64,000 nt of DNA from Alteromonas macleodii (GTDB taxonomy: Bacteria > Pseudomonadota > Gammaproteobacteria > Enterobacterales > Alteromonadaceae), in the NCBI RefSeq assembly GCF_903772925.1, contig NZ_LR812090.1, positions 2,748,333 to 2,812,332 on the forward strand, written 5' to 3'. Under the pieces are notes generated by a model, which ran no database searches, was not told the origin of the DNA, and saw nothing but the letters and a program-made list of their open reading frames with translations. Both the position numbers and the translations under genes were made by a program. Every line of letters starts with the position of its first letter. Within the stretch, counting starts at the first letter, position 1. Positions 54,323 through 64,000 of the stretch are shown piece by piece.

Positions 54323-55167
54323 TAATTCTTGTAATGCAACTTAACCAACAGGCTGTGTAATCTATCACGCATATCTCTGCGGTCAATGATCATATCAATT
54401 GCACCTTTCTCAACAAGGAATTCACTGCGCTGGAAACCTTCCGGCAGCTTTTCTCTTACTGTTTGCTCGATTACGCGAGGGCCCGCGAAGCCAATAAGCG
54501 CCTTTGGCTCTGCTACGTTTACGTCACCAAGCATTGCCAAGCTTGCAGATACACCACCCATTGTTGGGTCGGTAAGCACACTAATATAAGGCAAACCTTT
54601 TTTGCTCATCTTAGCAAGCGCTGCAGATGTTTTAGCCATTTGCATTAGTGACATAAGCGCTTCTTGCATACGCGCACCACCACTTGCACTAAAGCAAATT
54701 AGCGGCATATCATTTTCTAAACATGCATTAACAGCGGCAACGAAACGTGCACCTACTACTGAAGCCATTGAACCGCCCATAAACGCAAATTCAAAACATG
54801 CAACGACGACAGGCATACCTTTTAACTTGCCCTGCATTACCACTAGGGCATCTTTTTCGTTAGTCGACTTTTGCGCTGCGACAATACGATCTTTGTAGCG
54901 TTTAGAATCTTTAAACTTAAGTACGTCTTGCGGCTCGTGCTCTGCACCTAACTCAACGCGATCGCCATCGTCTAAGAAGGCATCGATGCGACGGCGCGCA
55001 GTAATGCGCATGTGGTGGTCGCATTTAGGGCAAACTTCCTGAAGTTTTTCCAGTTCGCTCTTATACAGCACGGCTTGGCATGAACCACACTTTGTCCATA
55101 TACCTTCTGGCACATTACCTTTGGTTGAAGTTTGCGTGCGAGGAAGAATTTTTTGAATCCAGCTCAT
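54322..55167 (-). CDS. accD: Acetyl-CoA carboxylase carboxyltransferase beta subunit
   Basis: A 281-residue subunit. The N-terminal zinc ribbon CGSC...CPKC (residues ~27-49) precedes the crotonase-fold core with [20 protein letters not shown] and [13 protein letters not shown], binding acetyl-CoA with AccA. The stop overlaps the folC start by one base. Starts behind AGGA. Confidence 0.98.
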   Translation of the reverse strand: MSWIQKILPRTQTSTKGNVPEGIWTKCGSCQAVLYKSELEKLQEVCPKCDHHMRITARRRIDAFLDDGDRVELGAEHEPQDVLKFKDSKRYKDRIVAAQKSTNEKDALVVMQGKLKGMPVVVACFEFAFMGGSMASVVGARFVAAVNACLENDMPLICFSASGGARMQEALMSLMQMAKTSAALAKMSKKGLPYISVLTDPTMGGVSASLAMLGDVNVAEPKALIGFAGPRVIEQTVREKLPEGFQRSEFLVEKGAIDMIIDRRDMRDRLHSLLVKLHYKN

Positions 55168-55476
55168 GGAAATTGAATCCTTTGTTTTTGTTTGCCGACC
55201 ATGACGATTAATGTTTGTTCATACTTGTGGTCAACAACACATTAAATTTTTAAGTTTCATACTGTATTACAAAGAAAAAATACGTAACACAATAGAACAG
55301 CTACCTAATATAGCGCGCTATTAGACCACAATACAACGAAATGGAAAAAACAAAACTGGTCTTAGAAGTTGGCAAGCAGTGGTTTGGGGGTGGTGCATTT
55401 GATTTTGCCTAAGTTAACTACCGTAAAAAAGGCAGCTAACTCAGGCGTGAGTTACATCGGCCGCGAGGCAAAAGGC
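55168..55476. other. truA-accD intergenic region
   Basis: About 310 bases. A small hairpin TAACTCA-GGCG-TGAGTTA (55437-55454) lies just downstream of truA on the minus strand. The remainder is AT-rich near accD and should carry its promoter. Confidence 0.5.
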
Positions 55477-56268
55477 TTATACTTCTGGGAGAAAAAGCGG
55501 GCCTAACGGCGGTTTAGGCAAGTTATGCTCTTCAGGGTAAGTTACATCTACCAGATACAAACCATTTGGCTTTGCCGTGGCTGCTGATTTGCTTCTATCT
55601 TTTAGGCTTAATAAGTGAGCAATCCAATTAACGTCTTGCTCACCTGCCCCAATTTCAACTAGCGCGCCGGTGATATTGCGAACCATGTGATGCAAGAACG
55701 CATTGGCACGAATATCAATAATCACATAGCGACCTTGGCGATACACACTTACATCGGTCACATTGCGAAACGGGGTTTTACTTTGGCACAACGCCGCACG
55801 GAACGACGTAAAGTCCTGTTCACCCAATAGCGCTTGGGCAGCAAGGTGCATTTTTCTCTCGTCTAATTCACGGTGAATGTGGGTAACGCCCGAGTTCAAA
55901 ATTGCTGGGCGCATTTTTGCATTATGGATAACATAGCGATAGCGGCGATGGGTAGCAGAAAAACGAGCATGAAAATCATCGCTTACGTTTTTCGCCCAAG
56001 TAACGGCAACAGAGTTTGGAAGGTTAGCGTTAACCCCAAGCGTCCATGCGCGCTCTGAACGTGGAGCATCACAACTGAAGTGAACCACTTGCCCAGTCGC
56101 GTGCACACCAGCATCAGTGCGTCCAGCGCATTGCACTTCAATAGGTTGGTTGGCTACTGTCGATAGTGCCTTTTCAAGATGCTCTTGAACACTCGGTACT
56201 TCGCGCTGGCGTTGCCAACCGTAAACTGCAGCACCGTCGTATTCAATACCTAAGGCAATTCGCCCCAT
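55477..56268 (-). CDS. truA: tRNA pseudouridine(38-40) synthase
   Basis: A 263-residue pseudouridine synthase with the catalytic aspartate in [18 protein letters not shown] and the [17 protein letters not shown] segment. It modifies positions 38-40 of the anticodon arm. Ends in a proline-rich tail ([14 protein letters not shown]). Lies between fimV and accD as in pseudomonads and Alteromonadales. Confidence 0.97.
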   Translation of the reverse strand: MGRIALGIEYDGAAVYGWQRQREVPSVQEHLEKALSTVANQPIEVQCAGRTDAGVHATGQVVHFSCDAPRSERAWTLGVNANLPNSVAVTWAKNVSDDFHARFSATHRRYRYVIHNAKMRPAILNSGVTHIHRELDERKMHLAAQALLGEQDFTSFRAALCQSKTPFRNVTDVSVYRQGRYVIIDIRANAFLHHMVRNITGALVEIGAGEQDVNWIAHLLSLKDRSKSAATAKPNGLYLVDVTYPEEHNLPKPPLGPLFLPEV

Positions 56269-56390
56269 ATCAGTTTTACCCCGTTTCTTAAAAGGCGCTA
56301 AGTGTAGTCATCTCGCTTACAACATGCAATGCTGCTTATAATCAAAGCCCAGCTACTGCGTGGCAGATAAATGCAAGTTAATGAAATCAA

Positions 56391-56427
56391 AAGCGGCCTG
56401 TATATCTTATCAATATACAGGCCGCTT
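56391..56427 (-). terminator. fimV terminator/strong hairpin
   Basis: AAGCGGCCTGTATAT pairs with ATATACAGGCCGCTT, a 15-bp stem with a 7-base loop, 45 bp after the fimV stop. The following T tract is short on the minus strand (TTTGATTTC). Confidence 0.7.
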
Positions 56428-56471
56428 AATACGACAATCAATGCAGGTTTACGCCTACTCCTACAAGTGAA

Positions 56472-59400
56472 TTAAGTAATTTTTTGTAGAATTGAAGCCG
56501 CTTCCTGTTTCTGCTCTTCGCTGCCATCTTTCATTACTTCTTCAAGCAACTCCTTCGCAGCATCTGCATCTTCCATTTCAATGTATGCACGAGCCAAATC
56601 TAAATTGGCGTTTTGCCCTGCGTCTTTATCTATGTCAATTACTGTGTCTTCGTCAGAAACGCCAGTAAAGTCAGATAAACTCACATCGAGATCTAGCGCT
56701 TGGCTATCTGGGTCAAGTTCGTCAGAGTCGTCGCCATCGTCCATCAATGCTTCTACATCAAGAAAATCTTCGGATGGCGTTTGAGGCTCACTTTCCGCGT
56801 CGACATCACTTAGTAAAGCAGCTAAATCTAAATCAGGATTATCAAGCTTCAGCTCTTCCTCTTGTTCCTTTTCAGGCTCAGCTTGTTCCGCACCCTGCTG
56901 GTCCTCTTCAATTTCCACAGGCGTGGCGATATCTAAGTCCACATCATCTGGTATGTCGAGGTCGTCTAACGCTAGTTCAGAGTCATCGTCTTCAAGGGCG
57001 AAAGTTTCTTCTTCGCTATCATCCAGCGCTGATTCTATGTCATCGCCATCATCTAACTCGAAAGTTTCGTCGTTTTCATCTAGCTCGAAGGTATCGTCAG
57101 TTTCCGCTGGTTCAAGGTTTTCAGTTGCTTCAAGGTTGTCAGCGACATCGTCTTCCAACTCAAACGTGGCATCATCGTCAGCTTCCTGTTCAAGTTCGAG
57201 CGTATCTGCATCATTTTCGGTAACTGACTCTTGTGTATCTTCACTTTCGATATCGCTTGCATCTACGGCATCATCTGACTCAAGGCTTTGAAGAAGTTCA
57301 TCAAACTCAGCACTGTCTAAGTCATCGAGTATCTCGTTGTCGTCAACAGCATCGTCTTCGTCAGAGCCTGACAACCAATCGTCAAGACCAGGCACGTCAT
57401 CAAGTTCGTTGAATTCTTTTTCTTTACTCTCTTCTGAGTCATCCTCGCTTGAATCTGGCTCTTGGACTGAGTCCATGTTTTCAGCACTACCAGAGTCTTC
57501 GAGTTGTTGATCACTTTCATCAACGCCGTCGACCTCTTGCTCAAGTTCAAAGCTGTCTATTTCATCAAATGCTTCATCTAACAGACTGTCGTCGTAATCA
57601 TCACTGTCTTCTTCTGCCGGTGACTCAGATTCATCTTGGGCAAAATCATCCGATGAAGGCTCTTGTTCAGCTGAAGGCTTTTCGACTGCTGAAGGCTCTA
57701 TCTCACCGAAAGAAGGAATGTCATCCATCATTTGCTTTTCAAACGCTTCGATGGCGTCATCTAACGGATCGTCTGCATCACTTTCCGTTTTGTCTTCGGC
57801 GCTTTCAGTGGCACTTTCGAGTTCAGGTTCCGGCTCTATCTCAGCTTCTACTTCTTCCTCGAATTCCAACTCTGCTTCAGGCTCAGGCTGAGACTCTAGC
57901 TCTGCTTCTAATTCAGGCTCTAGTTCTGACTCTATATCGGCATCTTGTTCGGGCTCTACTTCAGTGCCCAACTCTGGTTGTTCTTCTGGCTCTGCGTCTG
58001 TACTAGAGCCTTGTTTAGGCTCTGCATTAGTGCTTAACTCTTGCTGCTCTTCTGACTCTAGCTCTGGTTCTGACTGTGGCTCTACAGTATCTTCAAGCTC
58101 GCTATCAGCGTCAGCTTCCGCCTCAACCTTCTCTTCAGGTGCTAATTCACCTTCTTCTGATTCAGTATCGAAGTCTAGTTCTGCTTCAGGTTCTGGCTGA
58201 GACTCTAGCTCTGCTTCTAATTCAGGCTCTGGTTCTGACCCTATATCGGTATCTTGGTCAAGCTCTGCTTCAGCGCCCAACTTTTGCTGCGCCTCGTCCT
58301 CTACCTTGTCTTCGGGTGCTAATTCGCCTTCTTCTGATTCAGTATCGAATGCAAGTTCTGCTTCTGGCTCTACATTATCTTCAAGATCGGTATCAGCGTC
58401 TGCGTCCACCTCAACCTTGTCTTCAGGTGCTAACTCGCCTTCTTCTGATTCAGTATCGAAGTCTAGTTCTGCTTCAGGCTCAGGCTGAGACTCAAGCTCT
58501 GCTTCTAGCTCAGGCTCTAATTCTGACTCTATATCGGCATCTTGTTCGGGCTCTAGTTCAGTTCCTAATTCAGGTTGCTCTTCTAGCGCTGGTTCTGTTT
58601 CTTCAGGTTGTGTAACGGTTTCGTCTTCAGCATTAAATTCTGCATCTGTGTCATTTTCAGACTCTATTTCAGATTCAAGTTCAGAAAGCAGTTCGTCTGT
58701 TAGCTGATCTACGTCTTCGCTGGTGTTAGATTCCTCAGCTTCTAGTTCAGCGAGAAGCTCATCAGTTAGAGGGTCGCTAAAGTCATCTTCGTTTTCTTCG
58801 CCGTCAGAAAGAGTTAAGTCGGTATTTTCATCGTGAGCGTCTGGGTTGGCGTCTGGGCTAACTTCTGGTTCACCTTCCAGCTCGGCTTCAAGCTCAGCGA
58901 GTAACTCGTCAGTAAACGGGTCCTCAAAATCCCCTTCATCTTCTGCTTGAGAAGGTGACTCACTTGAAGTGTTTTCATCTTCAGGCATTTGAGCAGCTGA
59001 GGGCATTTGAGCAGCTGAGGGCATTTGATCCGCTGAAGGTATTTGATCCGCTGAAGGCTCTTCCGCTAGTTCATCTTCTGCCTGAAGTTCAGCGATAAGG
59101 TCGTCGGATAGAGGGTCACTGAAATCAGCATCCGTTTCTATTTCGTCGGTGACTATTTCATCTAAATCATCAGTGATAGCATCAAGACTTTGGATAGACT
59201 GAGGTGACGGTGCCGATGTAGTTATTTCATCTTCAATATCGTCTTCGTCATCTTCTTCGCCTAAACCACCCATCATTTCAATTTGCTCTATTTCGTTAAG
59301 CAAATCGTCGGTGATCTTATCTATTTCGTTGTTTTGCTGATTTATCTCATCGTCGAGCTTACTCAGCATGTCCTCATTGATAAGGTCATCGTTACTGTCT

Positions 59401-61070
59401 AACTCATCGGTAAGGCCTGCATCAACGCCATGCTCTTCAAGCAAATCGTCAATGCTTATCTCTGGCTTATCGTCTTCATCTTCTACATTCGGTAAAGATG
59501 TATTACTTTCTTCTTCCTCTCCAGCCTCTGATACCGAATCAACAGAACTTGCAAGCAAGGCGTCTATATCGTCTTCGTCGACGTTTTCAGCATCGGAAGT
59601 TCCGTTAACCTCAGCAAGGATATCATCAGGGTCTATATCACCTGACTCATTGAGTTCATTACTTTCAGGTTCTTCGGTGCCTTGACTTTGTACATCATCA
59701 AGCAAATCATCAATATCAAAATCGTCGTCATCTACTGATACAGCTTCTTCAGTAGCCGCGGCCTCAGGCTCGCTATCATCTGCCGCATCTTCATCAAAGA
59801 TATCGTCATCACCTGAAAGGTCAAAGCCTTCTAGGTCATCTGCGTCTTTGTCATTTAACACCTTGTCTGACAGGTCATCATCATCAAATAAGCTGTCTAA
59901 CTCGCTCTGGTCAAGCTCATCATCACCAGCCTCGAACAGATCGTCTCCACCATCGTCTGGCACTAACATATCATCTTCAAGGTCAGCAAAGGTTTCTAGC
60001 TCGTCATCGAGACTCTCTTCTAAATCTGAAGTCAGAACGTCATCAAGCAGGTCGTCATCATTGAACAAATCATCATCTGACAACTCCGCTTTATCATCAA
60101 AGTCAGGGGCTAATGCGCTTGAAAGATCATCAATGTCAGCATCTGGAACCGGTACTTCATCGTTATCAGCGGTAATAGTAGGGCTAGGTGCAGGCGCCTC
60201 TTCCGGCTTGCTGTTGCGTTTCAGCAACCACATTATGAGTCCACCTACCAACAACAGTGACAGAATTGCAGAACCGATGATTAAGCTTAGCGGGCTGGTA
60301 AGTGCGCTTAAAAACGAAGACTGTTTTTCTGCTTCTCGCTGCGCTTGCTCGGCTTTAATCATATCGAGCAGTTCTTGCTGCAGCGCCACTTGCATATCAA
60401 GCTGACTCTTAACGTCACCTTCAACTTGGCTACGCAAGGTTTCTAGCTCACCGTTTACGGCCTCAACACGCTCGTACAAGCGTCTGTTTTCGTTAAGAAT
60501 CGCTTCAACATTTTCTAGTGAGGCGGCAAATTGCATACGCAGTTCGTCAAACTGACGGGTTTGTTCTTGATCTAAGCGGGTGATCTTTTGCTCAATGTCA
60601 GTTTGTGTTTGAGTGAGGTCTTGTTGGTTAACTAATGGGGATGCTGGTTTAATATTCCTTACGCTGCTACCAGGCTTGTTAAGCGTTTCAGCGAATGCCC
60701 TATCGTCTTGCTCAGCTCGCATTTGGGCTTTTTGTTTGTCGATTCTGGCAATATAACGCTCAGACGGCAGCTTCAAAATTGCGCCATCTACTAACAAGTT
60801 TAAGTTGCCATTTTCAAATGCGTTGGGGTTGAGTTCATAGATAGCAGTCATAACCTGATAAACACTCAGGTTATTGTTTTGGCGATAGCGCTCGGCGATA
60901 CGCCACAGGGTATCGTTAGCGTCTATAGGTCCGTACTCTAGACCCGAATATTGATCAGTTGCGTCTTTAGGACCTTTTAAGAAGGTAGCGCGTTCTTGTG
61001 CATCAACAGTGATTATAGGGCCAGACAAACATAATGTGAGTAAAAGTAAGCCCGTCAAATGCAATTTCAT
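56472..61070 (-). CDS. fimV: FimV-like polar hub protein, very long and acidic
   Basis: A 1532-residue inner-membrane protein; start ATG 61070 with AGGA, 7 codons after the first possible ATG. Signal peptide to ~24, a LysM-like peptidoglycan-binding segment (~44-103, PIDANDTLWRIAERYR), coiled coil (~150-245), one transmembrane helix (~261-283) and then about 1150 cytoplasmic residues very rich in D and E. The final ~45 residues (NLDLARAYIEMEDADAAKELLEEV) form the conserved FimV C-terminal TPR-type domain. Pseudomonas FimV organises type IV pilus and polar signalling. The acidic region contains near-identical internal repeats (57840-58590) and hexapeptide repeats (58983-59063). Its neighbours asd and truA flank fimV in Pseudomonas also. 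Confidence 0.95.
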   Translation of the reverse strand: MKLHLTGLLLLTLCLSGPIITVDAQERATFLKGPKDATDQYSGLEYGPIDANDTLWRIAERYRQNNNLSVYQVMTAIYELNPNAFENGNLNLLVDGAILKLPSERYIARIDKQKAQMRAEQDDRAFAETLNKPGSSVRNIKPASPLVNQQDLTQTQTDIEQKITRLDQEQTRQFDELRMQFAASLENVEAILNENRRLYERVEAVNGELETLRSQVEGDVKSQLDMQVALQQELLDMIKAEQAQREAEKQSSFLSALTSPLSLIIGSAILSLLLVGGLIMWLLKRNSKPEEAPAPSPTITADNDEVPVPDADIDDLSSALAPDFDDKAELSDDDLFNDDDLLDDVLTSDLEESLDDELETFADLEDDMLVPDDGGDDLFEAGDDELDQSELDSLFDDDDLSDKVLNDKDADDLEGFDLSGDDDIFDEDAADDSEPEAAATEEAVSVDDDDFDIDDLLDDVQSQGTEEPESNELNESGDIDPDDILAEVNGTSDAENVDEDDIDALLASSVDSVSEAGEEEESNTSLPNVEDEDDKPEISIDDLLEEHGVDAGLTDELDSNDDLINEDMLSKLDDEINQQNNEIDKITDDLLNEIEQIEMMGGLGEEDDEDDIEDEITTSAPSPQSIQSLDAITDDLDEIVTDEIETDADFSDPLSDDLIAELQAEDELAEEPSADQIPSADQMPSAAQMPSAAQMPEDENTSSESPSQAEDEGDFEDPFTDELLAELEAELEGEPEVSPDANPDAHDENTDLTLSDGEENEDDFSDPLTDELLAELEAEESNTSEDVDQLTDELLSELESEIESENDTDAEFNAEDETVTQPEETEPALEEQPELGTELEPEQDADIESELEPELEAELESQPEPEAELDFDTESEEGELAPEDKVEVDADADTDLEDNVEPEAELAFDTESEEGELAPEDKVEDEAQQKLGAEAELDQDTDIGSEPEPELEAELESQPEPEAELDFDTESEEGELAPEEKVEAEADADSELEDTVEPQSEPELESEEQQELSTNAEPKQGSSTDAEPEEQPELGTEVEPEQDADIESELEPELEAELESQPEPEAELEFEEEVEAEIEPEPELESATESAEDKTESDADDPLDDAIEAFEKQMMDDIPSFGEIEPSAVEKPSAEQEPSSDDFAQDESESPAEEDSDDYDDSLLDEAFDEIDSFELEQEVDGVDESDQQLEDSGSAENMDSVQEPDSSEDDSEESKEKEFNELDDVPGLDDWLSGSDEDDAVDDNEILDDLDSAEFDELLQSLESDDAVDASDIESEDTQESVTENDADTLELEQEADDDATFELEDDVADNLEATENLEPAETDDTFELDENDETFELDDGDDIESALDDSEEETFALEDDDSELALDDLDIPDDVDLDIATPVEIEEDQQGAEQAEPEKEQEEELKLDNPDLDLAALLSDVDAESEPQTPSEDFLDVEALMDDGDDSDELDPDSQALDLDVSLSDFTGVSDEDTVIDIDKDAGQNANLDLARAYIEMEDADAAKELLEEVMKDGSEEQKQEAASILQKIT
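57840..58590. repeat. Long imperfect repeats inside fimV
   Basis: Blocks coding for ESELEPELEAELESQPEPE followed by AELDFDTESEEGELAPEDKV recur three to four times with small changes (E/D, K/E swaps). Nucleotide identity between blocks is high (for example the stretches around 57900, 58200 and 58490), so recent duplication or recombination. Confidence 0.85.
58983..59063. repeat. 18-bp tandem repeats inside fimV
   Basis: Four to five copies of an 18-bp unit encoding PSA(D/A)Q(M/I), for example GAGGGCATTTGAGCAGCT read on the plus strand, within the acidic region. Confidence 0.85.
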
Positions 61071-61614
61071 AGCAGTCCTATATGCCCTCAAGCGTCTTTA
61101 CCACCCGGTCGTATGGGCGGATTTTTTAGCCAATCACTACAGAAAAATATATTGGCTTTTATTTTTATTCTTAAGCCACCTTGAAACCATTAATCGTCAA
61201 GCTAGCGTTTTTCAGTCTAATATGACCCTGGCAGTAAGATTTGTTTGCGCTTTTTAGAGTTCTTACTCTTCGCCTAAGTGTCTGACTGACTATTGTTTTT
61301 AACGTTGTTCTGTTCCTAACCCTACAAACTATAAACCAGTTATTCAGGGTGATCTAGTTAGACAGTAGTATTGGTCTAATCTAATGTTTAAAGTTTTGCT
61401 AAATGCTGCTTGTTTAATGCCCTTAGATTTATCTTCCCATTGCGTCAAGAACGCCAACTTCGCTACACACGTTATCTCTTTTACAGTGCAACAGACGCAT
61501 TTTTTACATCGCACCAAACACCCTGCTTAGTTTGCGTATCGGCAAGCACAGAAAAATGTTTACCTTTTCCTGTGCTTATCCGATTAATCAGAGGCAGAAC
61601 CTCTGTTGAACCGT
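61071..61614. other. asd-fimV intergenic region
   Basis: About 540 bases. It contains the fimV promoter region and a hairpin AAGCACAG...CTGTGCTT (61544-61577) 38 bp downstream of asd, which has no T tract on the minus strand. Plus-strand frames here look like chance. Confidence 0.5.
61544..61577 (-). terminator. Hairpin downstream of asd
   Basis: AAGCACAG pairs with CTGTGCTT; inner AAAA/TTTT can extend the stem. No T run follows on the minus strand. Confidence 0.4.
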
Positions 61615-62631
61615 TTACAGGTAATCGCGAATTAGCGTTTCAGCAATTTGAATGCTGTTTGTTGCTGCGCCTTTACGGATATTGTCAGAAACTACCCATA
61701 AATTTAAGCCACAAGGGTGTGTAATGTCGTTTCTAATTCTGCCCACGTGCACAATGTCGTTACCGCTAGCACTACTAACCTGAGTTGGGAACTGCTCATT
61801 TCCATCGTACACGGTAACACCTGGAGCATCGGCTAGAAGCTCTTTAACATGCTGTGCATCTATCGGAGAACGTGTTTCTAAGTGAATTGCTTCCGCATGA
61901 CCGTAAAATACAGGCACACGTACCGCAGTAGCGTTTACCAAAATACTTTGGTCACCCATGATTTTTTGGGTTTCCCACAGCATTTTCATTTCTTCTTTGG
62001 TGTAGTCGTTATCTTGGAAAACATCGATTTGAGGGATAACGTTAAAGGCAATTTGTCGACTAAATGACTCTGACTTCACTTCACGAGCATTTAGCAAACC
62101 CGCAGTTTGTTTAGCCAGCTCTTCCATGGCCTCTTTACCTGCACCAGACACTGACTGGTAGGTACACACGTTAATACGGTCAATACCAACAGCTTCTTGT
62201 ATTGGTTGAAGTGCTACTAACATTTGAATAGTTGAGCAGTTTGGGTTCGCAATTATGTTTCTATTGCGAAACTCTGCCAGTGCATGCGCGTTAACTTCTG
62301 GCACTACAAGAGGGATATCAGGCTCGTAACGAAACTCTGAAGTATTGTCGATTACAATACAGCCTTCTTCTGCTGCTAGCGGCGCAAATTTTGCTGAGAT
62401 ACTTCCACCGGCTGAGAAAAAACCTAATTGTACTAATGACCAATCGAAGTCGTCAGCATCTAATACTTCAATGTCTTCGCCTTTAAACGATACAGTACTA
62501 CCAGCTGAACGTTTACTGGCAAGCGGATACAAACGGTTTACCGGAAAGTCTCGCTCTTCTAATAGTTCAATCATGGTTTGGCCCACTAAACCAGTGGCAC
62601 CAAGTACCGCTACGTCAAACGCTTGCGACAT
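61615..62631 (-). CDS. asd: Aspartate-semialdehyde dehydrogenase
   Basis: A 338-residue enzyme reducing aspartyl-4-phosphate to aspartate semialdehyde in lysine, threonine and methionine synthesis. It has VAVLGATGLVGQTM for NADP, the catalytic cysteine in NPNCSTIQM, SVSGAGKEAMEELA and the base histidine region (RVPVFYGHAEAIHLET). In E. coli this chromosomal position holds usg, a paralogue without catalytic residues; here the residues are intact, so this is a true Asd of the shorter (Pseudomonas/Gram-positive) type. Start behind AGGAGC. Confidence 0.96.
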   Translation of the reverse strand: MSQAFDVAVLGATGLVGQTMIELLEERDFPVNRLYPLASKRSAGSTVSFKGEDIEVLDADDFDWSLVQLGFFSAGGSISAKFAPLAAEEGCIVIDNTSEFRYEPDIPLVVPEVNAHALAEFRNRNIIANPNCSTIQMLVALQPIQEAVGIDRINVCTYQSVSGAGKEAMEELAKQTAGLLNAREVKSESFSRQIAFNVIPQIDVFQDNDYTKEEMKMLWETQKIMGDQSILVNATAVRVPVFYGHAEAIHLETRSPIDAQHVKELLADAPGVTVYDGNEQFPTQVSSASGNDIVHVGRIRNDITHPCGLNLWVVSDNIRKGAATNSIQIAETLIRDYL

Positions 62632-62660
62632 AATGCTTTATGCTCCTAATAAAAAAATAT

Positions 62661-63869
62661 CTAAACCAGACTAACGGAAAAGCCTAGTTTGGTGAAAGTG
62701 TTTTGAATTTGTTTGCTGGTGTTCTTTGGCAATTGTAACTCATAGGCGCTGCACTCGCGACGTACTCTGTATTGCTTGCGCAGTGCAGAAAACGTATTCG
62801 CTACATCAGAATTCGTCTTTTCGTTATTTTTTGATGTTGTTGAAAAAGCGTTTCGCGTTATTTCGTCATCAATAGCGACATCGTACACCTTGTGAAATAC
62901 TGCTGTAAGATCTTCAACCGATAAGCGAGATGCTTCTGGCGATGCTAAATCACCGTTTATTGGGCTGGTCTTATCTAGAAAGTCGCTGAGCTCTTTATCT
63001 GGTGCTGTACCCACTACCTCACATATTTGCTCGTAAATCATTTGTGTACCGCGCACTTTGCCTTCAACAGAGTGACCCGCAATATGTGGCGTAACGAACC
63101 AAACATGGTCAAATAACGCTGTGTTTATTGCGGGCTCATTATCAAATACATCGAGCACCACCGTTGGCGCCTGTTCTTGTTGAAGCAGGTTAAGTAGCGC
63201 TTCTTCATCTATAACCTCACCCCGACATGCATTGATAAGCAGCTGGTCAGGTGTTAATGCTTCAAGAAAAGTCTGGTCGATCATCTGATACGTGGGATAG
63301 TCGCCGCCTTTAATGAAAGGCACATGAAGCGAGACAACGTCGCACGTTGCAATTTGTGCTAAATCTACAAACGACTGACCGTTGTGCTGTGTTTTACCAG
63401 TACTTGCTAACGCTTGTTGTAGCGGAGGGTCGTACAAGCAGTGTTTAACATCAATTGCCGTTAAAATACGTGATAGCGCGCTTCCCACGTTACCGGCCCC
63501 TACTATACCTACTGTCGCATTGTACAAGTCGAGCTTTTGGGCTTTTTGTGCATGTAATAAAACACTTAATACGTACTCAGCAACTGCAACGGCATTACAC
63601 CCTGCTGCGCTGCTATGCACAATACCAACCTTGTCTAGATGTATTTTATCTAGATGATTGGTTCCTGCCGTTGCTGTGGTAACAAACTTAAGCTTGTTAG
63701 CGTTCGTTAACAGTTCAGGGGTAACCTTGGTGGTAGAACGCAGCGCAAGAATATCAACATCGCACAACATCTCTGGCACAAGAGACTGCCAAGCATAGGT
63801 TTCAACTTGACCTACGCTGTTAAGGTAATCTGTGCCAAAAGGAATGGTATCTTCAAGAAGTATTTTCAT
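62661..63869 (-). CDS. pdxB: Erythronate-4-phosphate dehydrogenase
   Basis: A 402-residue D-isomer-specific 2-hydroxyacid dehydrogenase in the DXP-dependent pyridoxal phosphate route, oxidising 4-phosphoerythronate. N-terminal MKILLEDTIPFG, LRSTTKV, the NAD motif VGIVGAGNVGSAL, INACRGEVIDEEAL and the HIAGHSVEGK catalytic histidine are present, and a C-terminal PdxB dimerisation domain. Length slightly above the E. coli enzyme (378), with a low-complexity insert (TSKNNEKTNSDV) near residue 345. First gene of the minus-strand block, 29 bp before asd. Confidence 0.96.
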   Translation of the reverse strand: MKILLEDTIPFGTDYLNSVGQVETYAWQSLVPEMLCDVDILALRSTTKVTPELLTNANKLKFVTTATAGTNHLDKIHLDKVGIVHSSAAGCNAVAVAEYVLSVLLHAQKAQKLDLYNATVGIVGAGNVGSALSRILTAIDVKHCLYDPPLQQALASTGKTQHNGQSFVDLAQIATCDVVSLHVPFIKGGDYPTYQMIDQTFLEALTPDQLLINACRGEVIDEEALLNLLQQEQAPTVVLDVFDNEPAINTALFDHVWFVTPHIAGHSVEGKVRGTQMIYEQICEVVGTAPDKELSDFLDKTSPINGDLASPEASRLSVEDLTAVFHKVYDVAIDDEITRNAFSTTSKNNEKTNSDVANTFSALRKQYRVRRECSAYELQLPKNTSKQIQNTFTKLGFSVSLV

Positions 63870-64000
63870 GGCGCTAAGTGTACCTTAAGTTAGGCTTTTA
63901 GTAACCTAGCGCCCTTAATTTACTTGCTTTTAATTGGCTTTAATTTACGTCATTTAATACAGGGTTGGCTGCAATATTTAAGATAAGGCCGAAATACAAA

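Noticed and set aside
57840..58590. Repeats in fimV as a CRISPR or satellite
   Set aside because: They are in frame within a coding sequence and vary by codon-level changes.
56581..60405. Serine-rich and leucine-rich plus-strand frames opposite fimV
   Set aside because: They are shadows produced by the Asp/Glu-rich codons of fimV on the other strand.

Overview
The window looks like a chromosomal segment of a marine gammaproteobacterium of the Alteromonadales, most likely Alteromonas. This rests on the moderate GC content, the block pdxB-asd-fimV-truA-accD-folC-dedD-cvpA-purF, and neighbourhoods such as gloB beside a YafS-like methyltransferase and a divergent mrp/metG pair. Genus assignment is inference; no 16S rRNA gene is present.

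Bases 1-9033 are an accessory region abutting the 3' end of a tRNA-Pro(GGG) gene (9034-9110, minus strand). It holds an orphan protein, a complete 2388-bp IS1202-like insertion sequence (1492-3879) with a 16-bp target duplication and a P-loop kinase-like passenger gene, and then a compact module. The module has a WYL-family regulator (5159-6178), a divergent protein with a degenerate PD-(D/E)XK-like nuclease domain and a possible PUA/EVE-like C-terminal half (4042-5061), and a uracil-DNA-glycosylase-like protein (6251-6979). Matching inverted repeats lie upstream of both transcription directions. The region ends with an ISL3-family element (7558-8857) that truncates a gene and whose right end is tandemly duplicated (96 bp). 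No integrase is visible. The module is the best candidate for an undescribed (defence-type) system.

Bases 9247-33513 are mostly housekeeping: a DASS carboxylate transporter, dcd, mrp, metG, MscS channel, YafS-like methyltransferase, gloB, mltD, a voltage-sensor-like membrane protein, a lipoprotein, an Lrp/AsnC regulator divergent from an unusual CtlX-AstA fusion, cysS, ppiB, lpxH and a YqiJ/YqiK (flotillin) pair. They are interrupted by a gene-poor, AT-rich interval (14971-18688) with one orphan exported protein.

Bases 33901-49451 carry metabolic and stress genes: a sucrose-phosphorylase-type GH13 enzyme behind a LacI-type operator, HxlR regulator plus AcuI/YhdH reductase, a peroxiredoxin, an SDR, a large KatE-type catalase, a LysR regulator with an oxidoreductase, an IalB-like protein, a PEP-CTERM protein, an S10 carboxypeptidase, acpH and miaE. 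A Yip1-type protein follows.

From 50138 to 63869 all genes lie on the minus strand in the conserved pdxB-to-purF block, covering vitamin B6, aspartate family amino acids, polar landmark/pilus assembly, tRNA pseudouridylation, fatty acid, folate and purine synthesis. The FimV protein here is very large and carries acidic tandem repeats.
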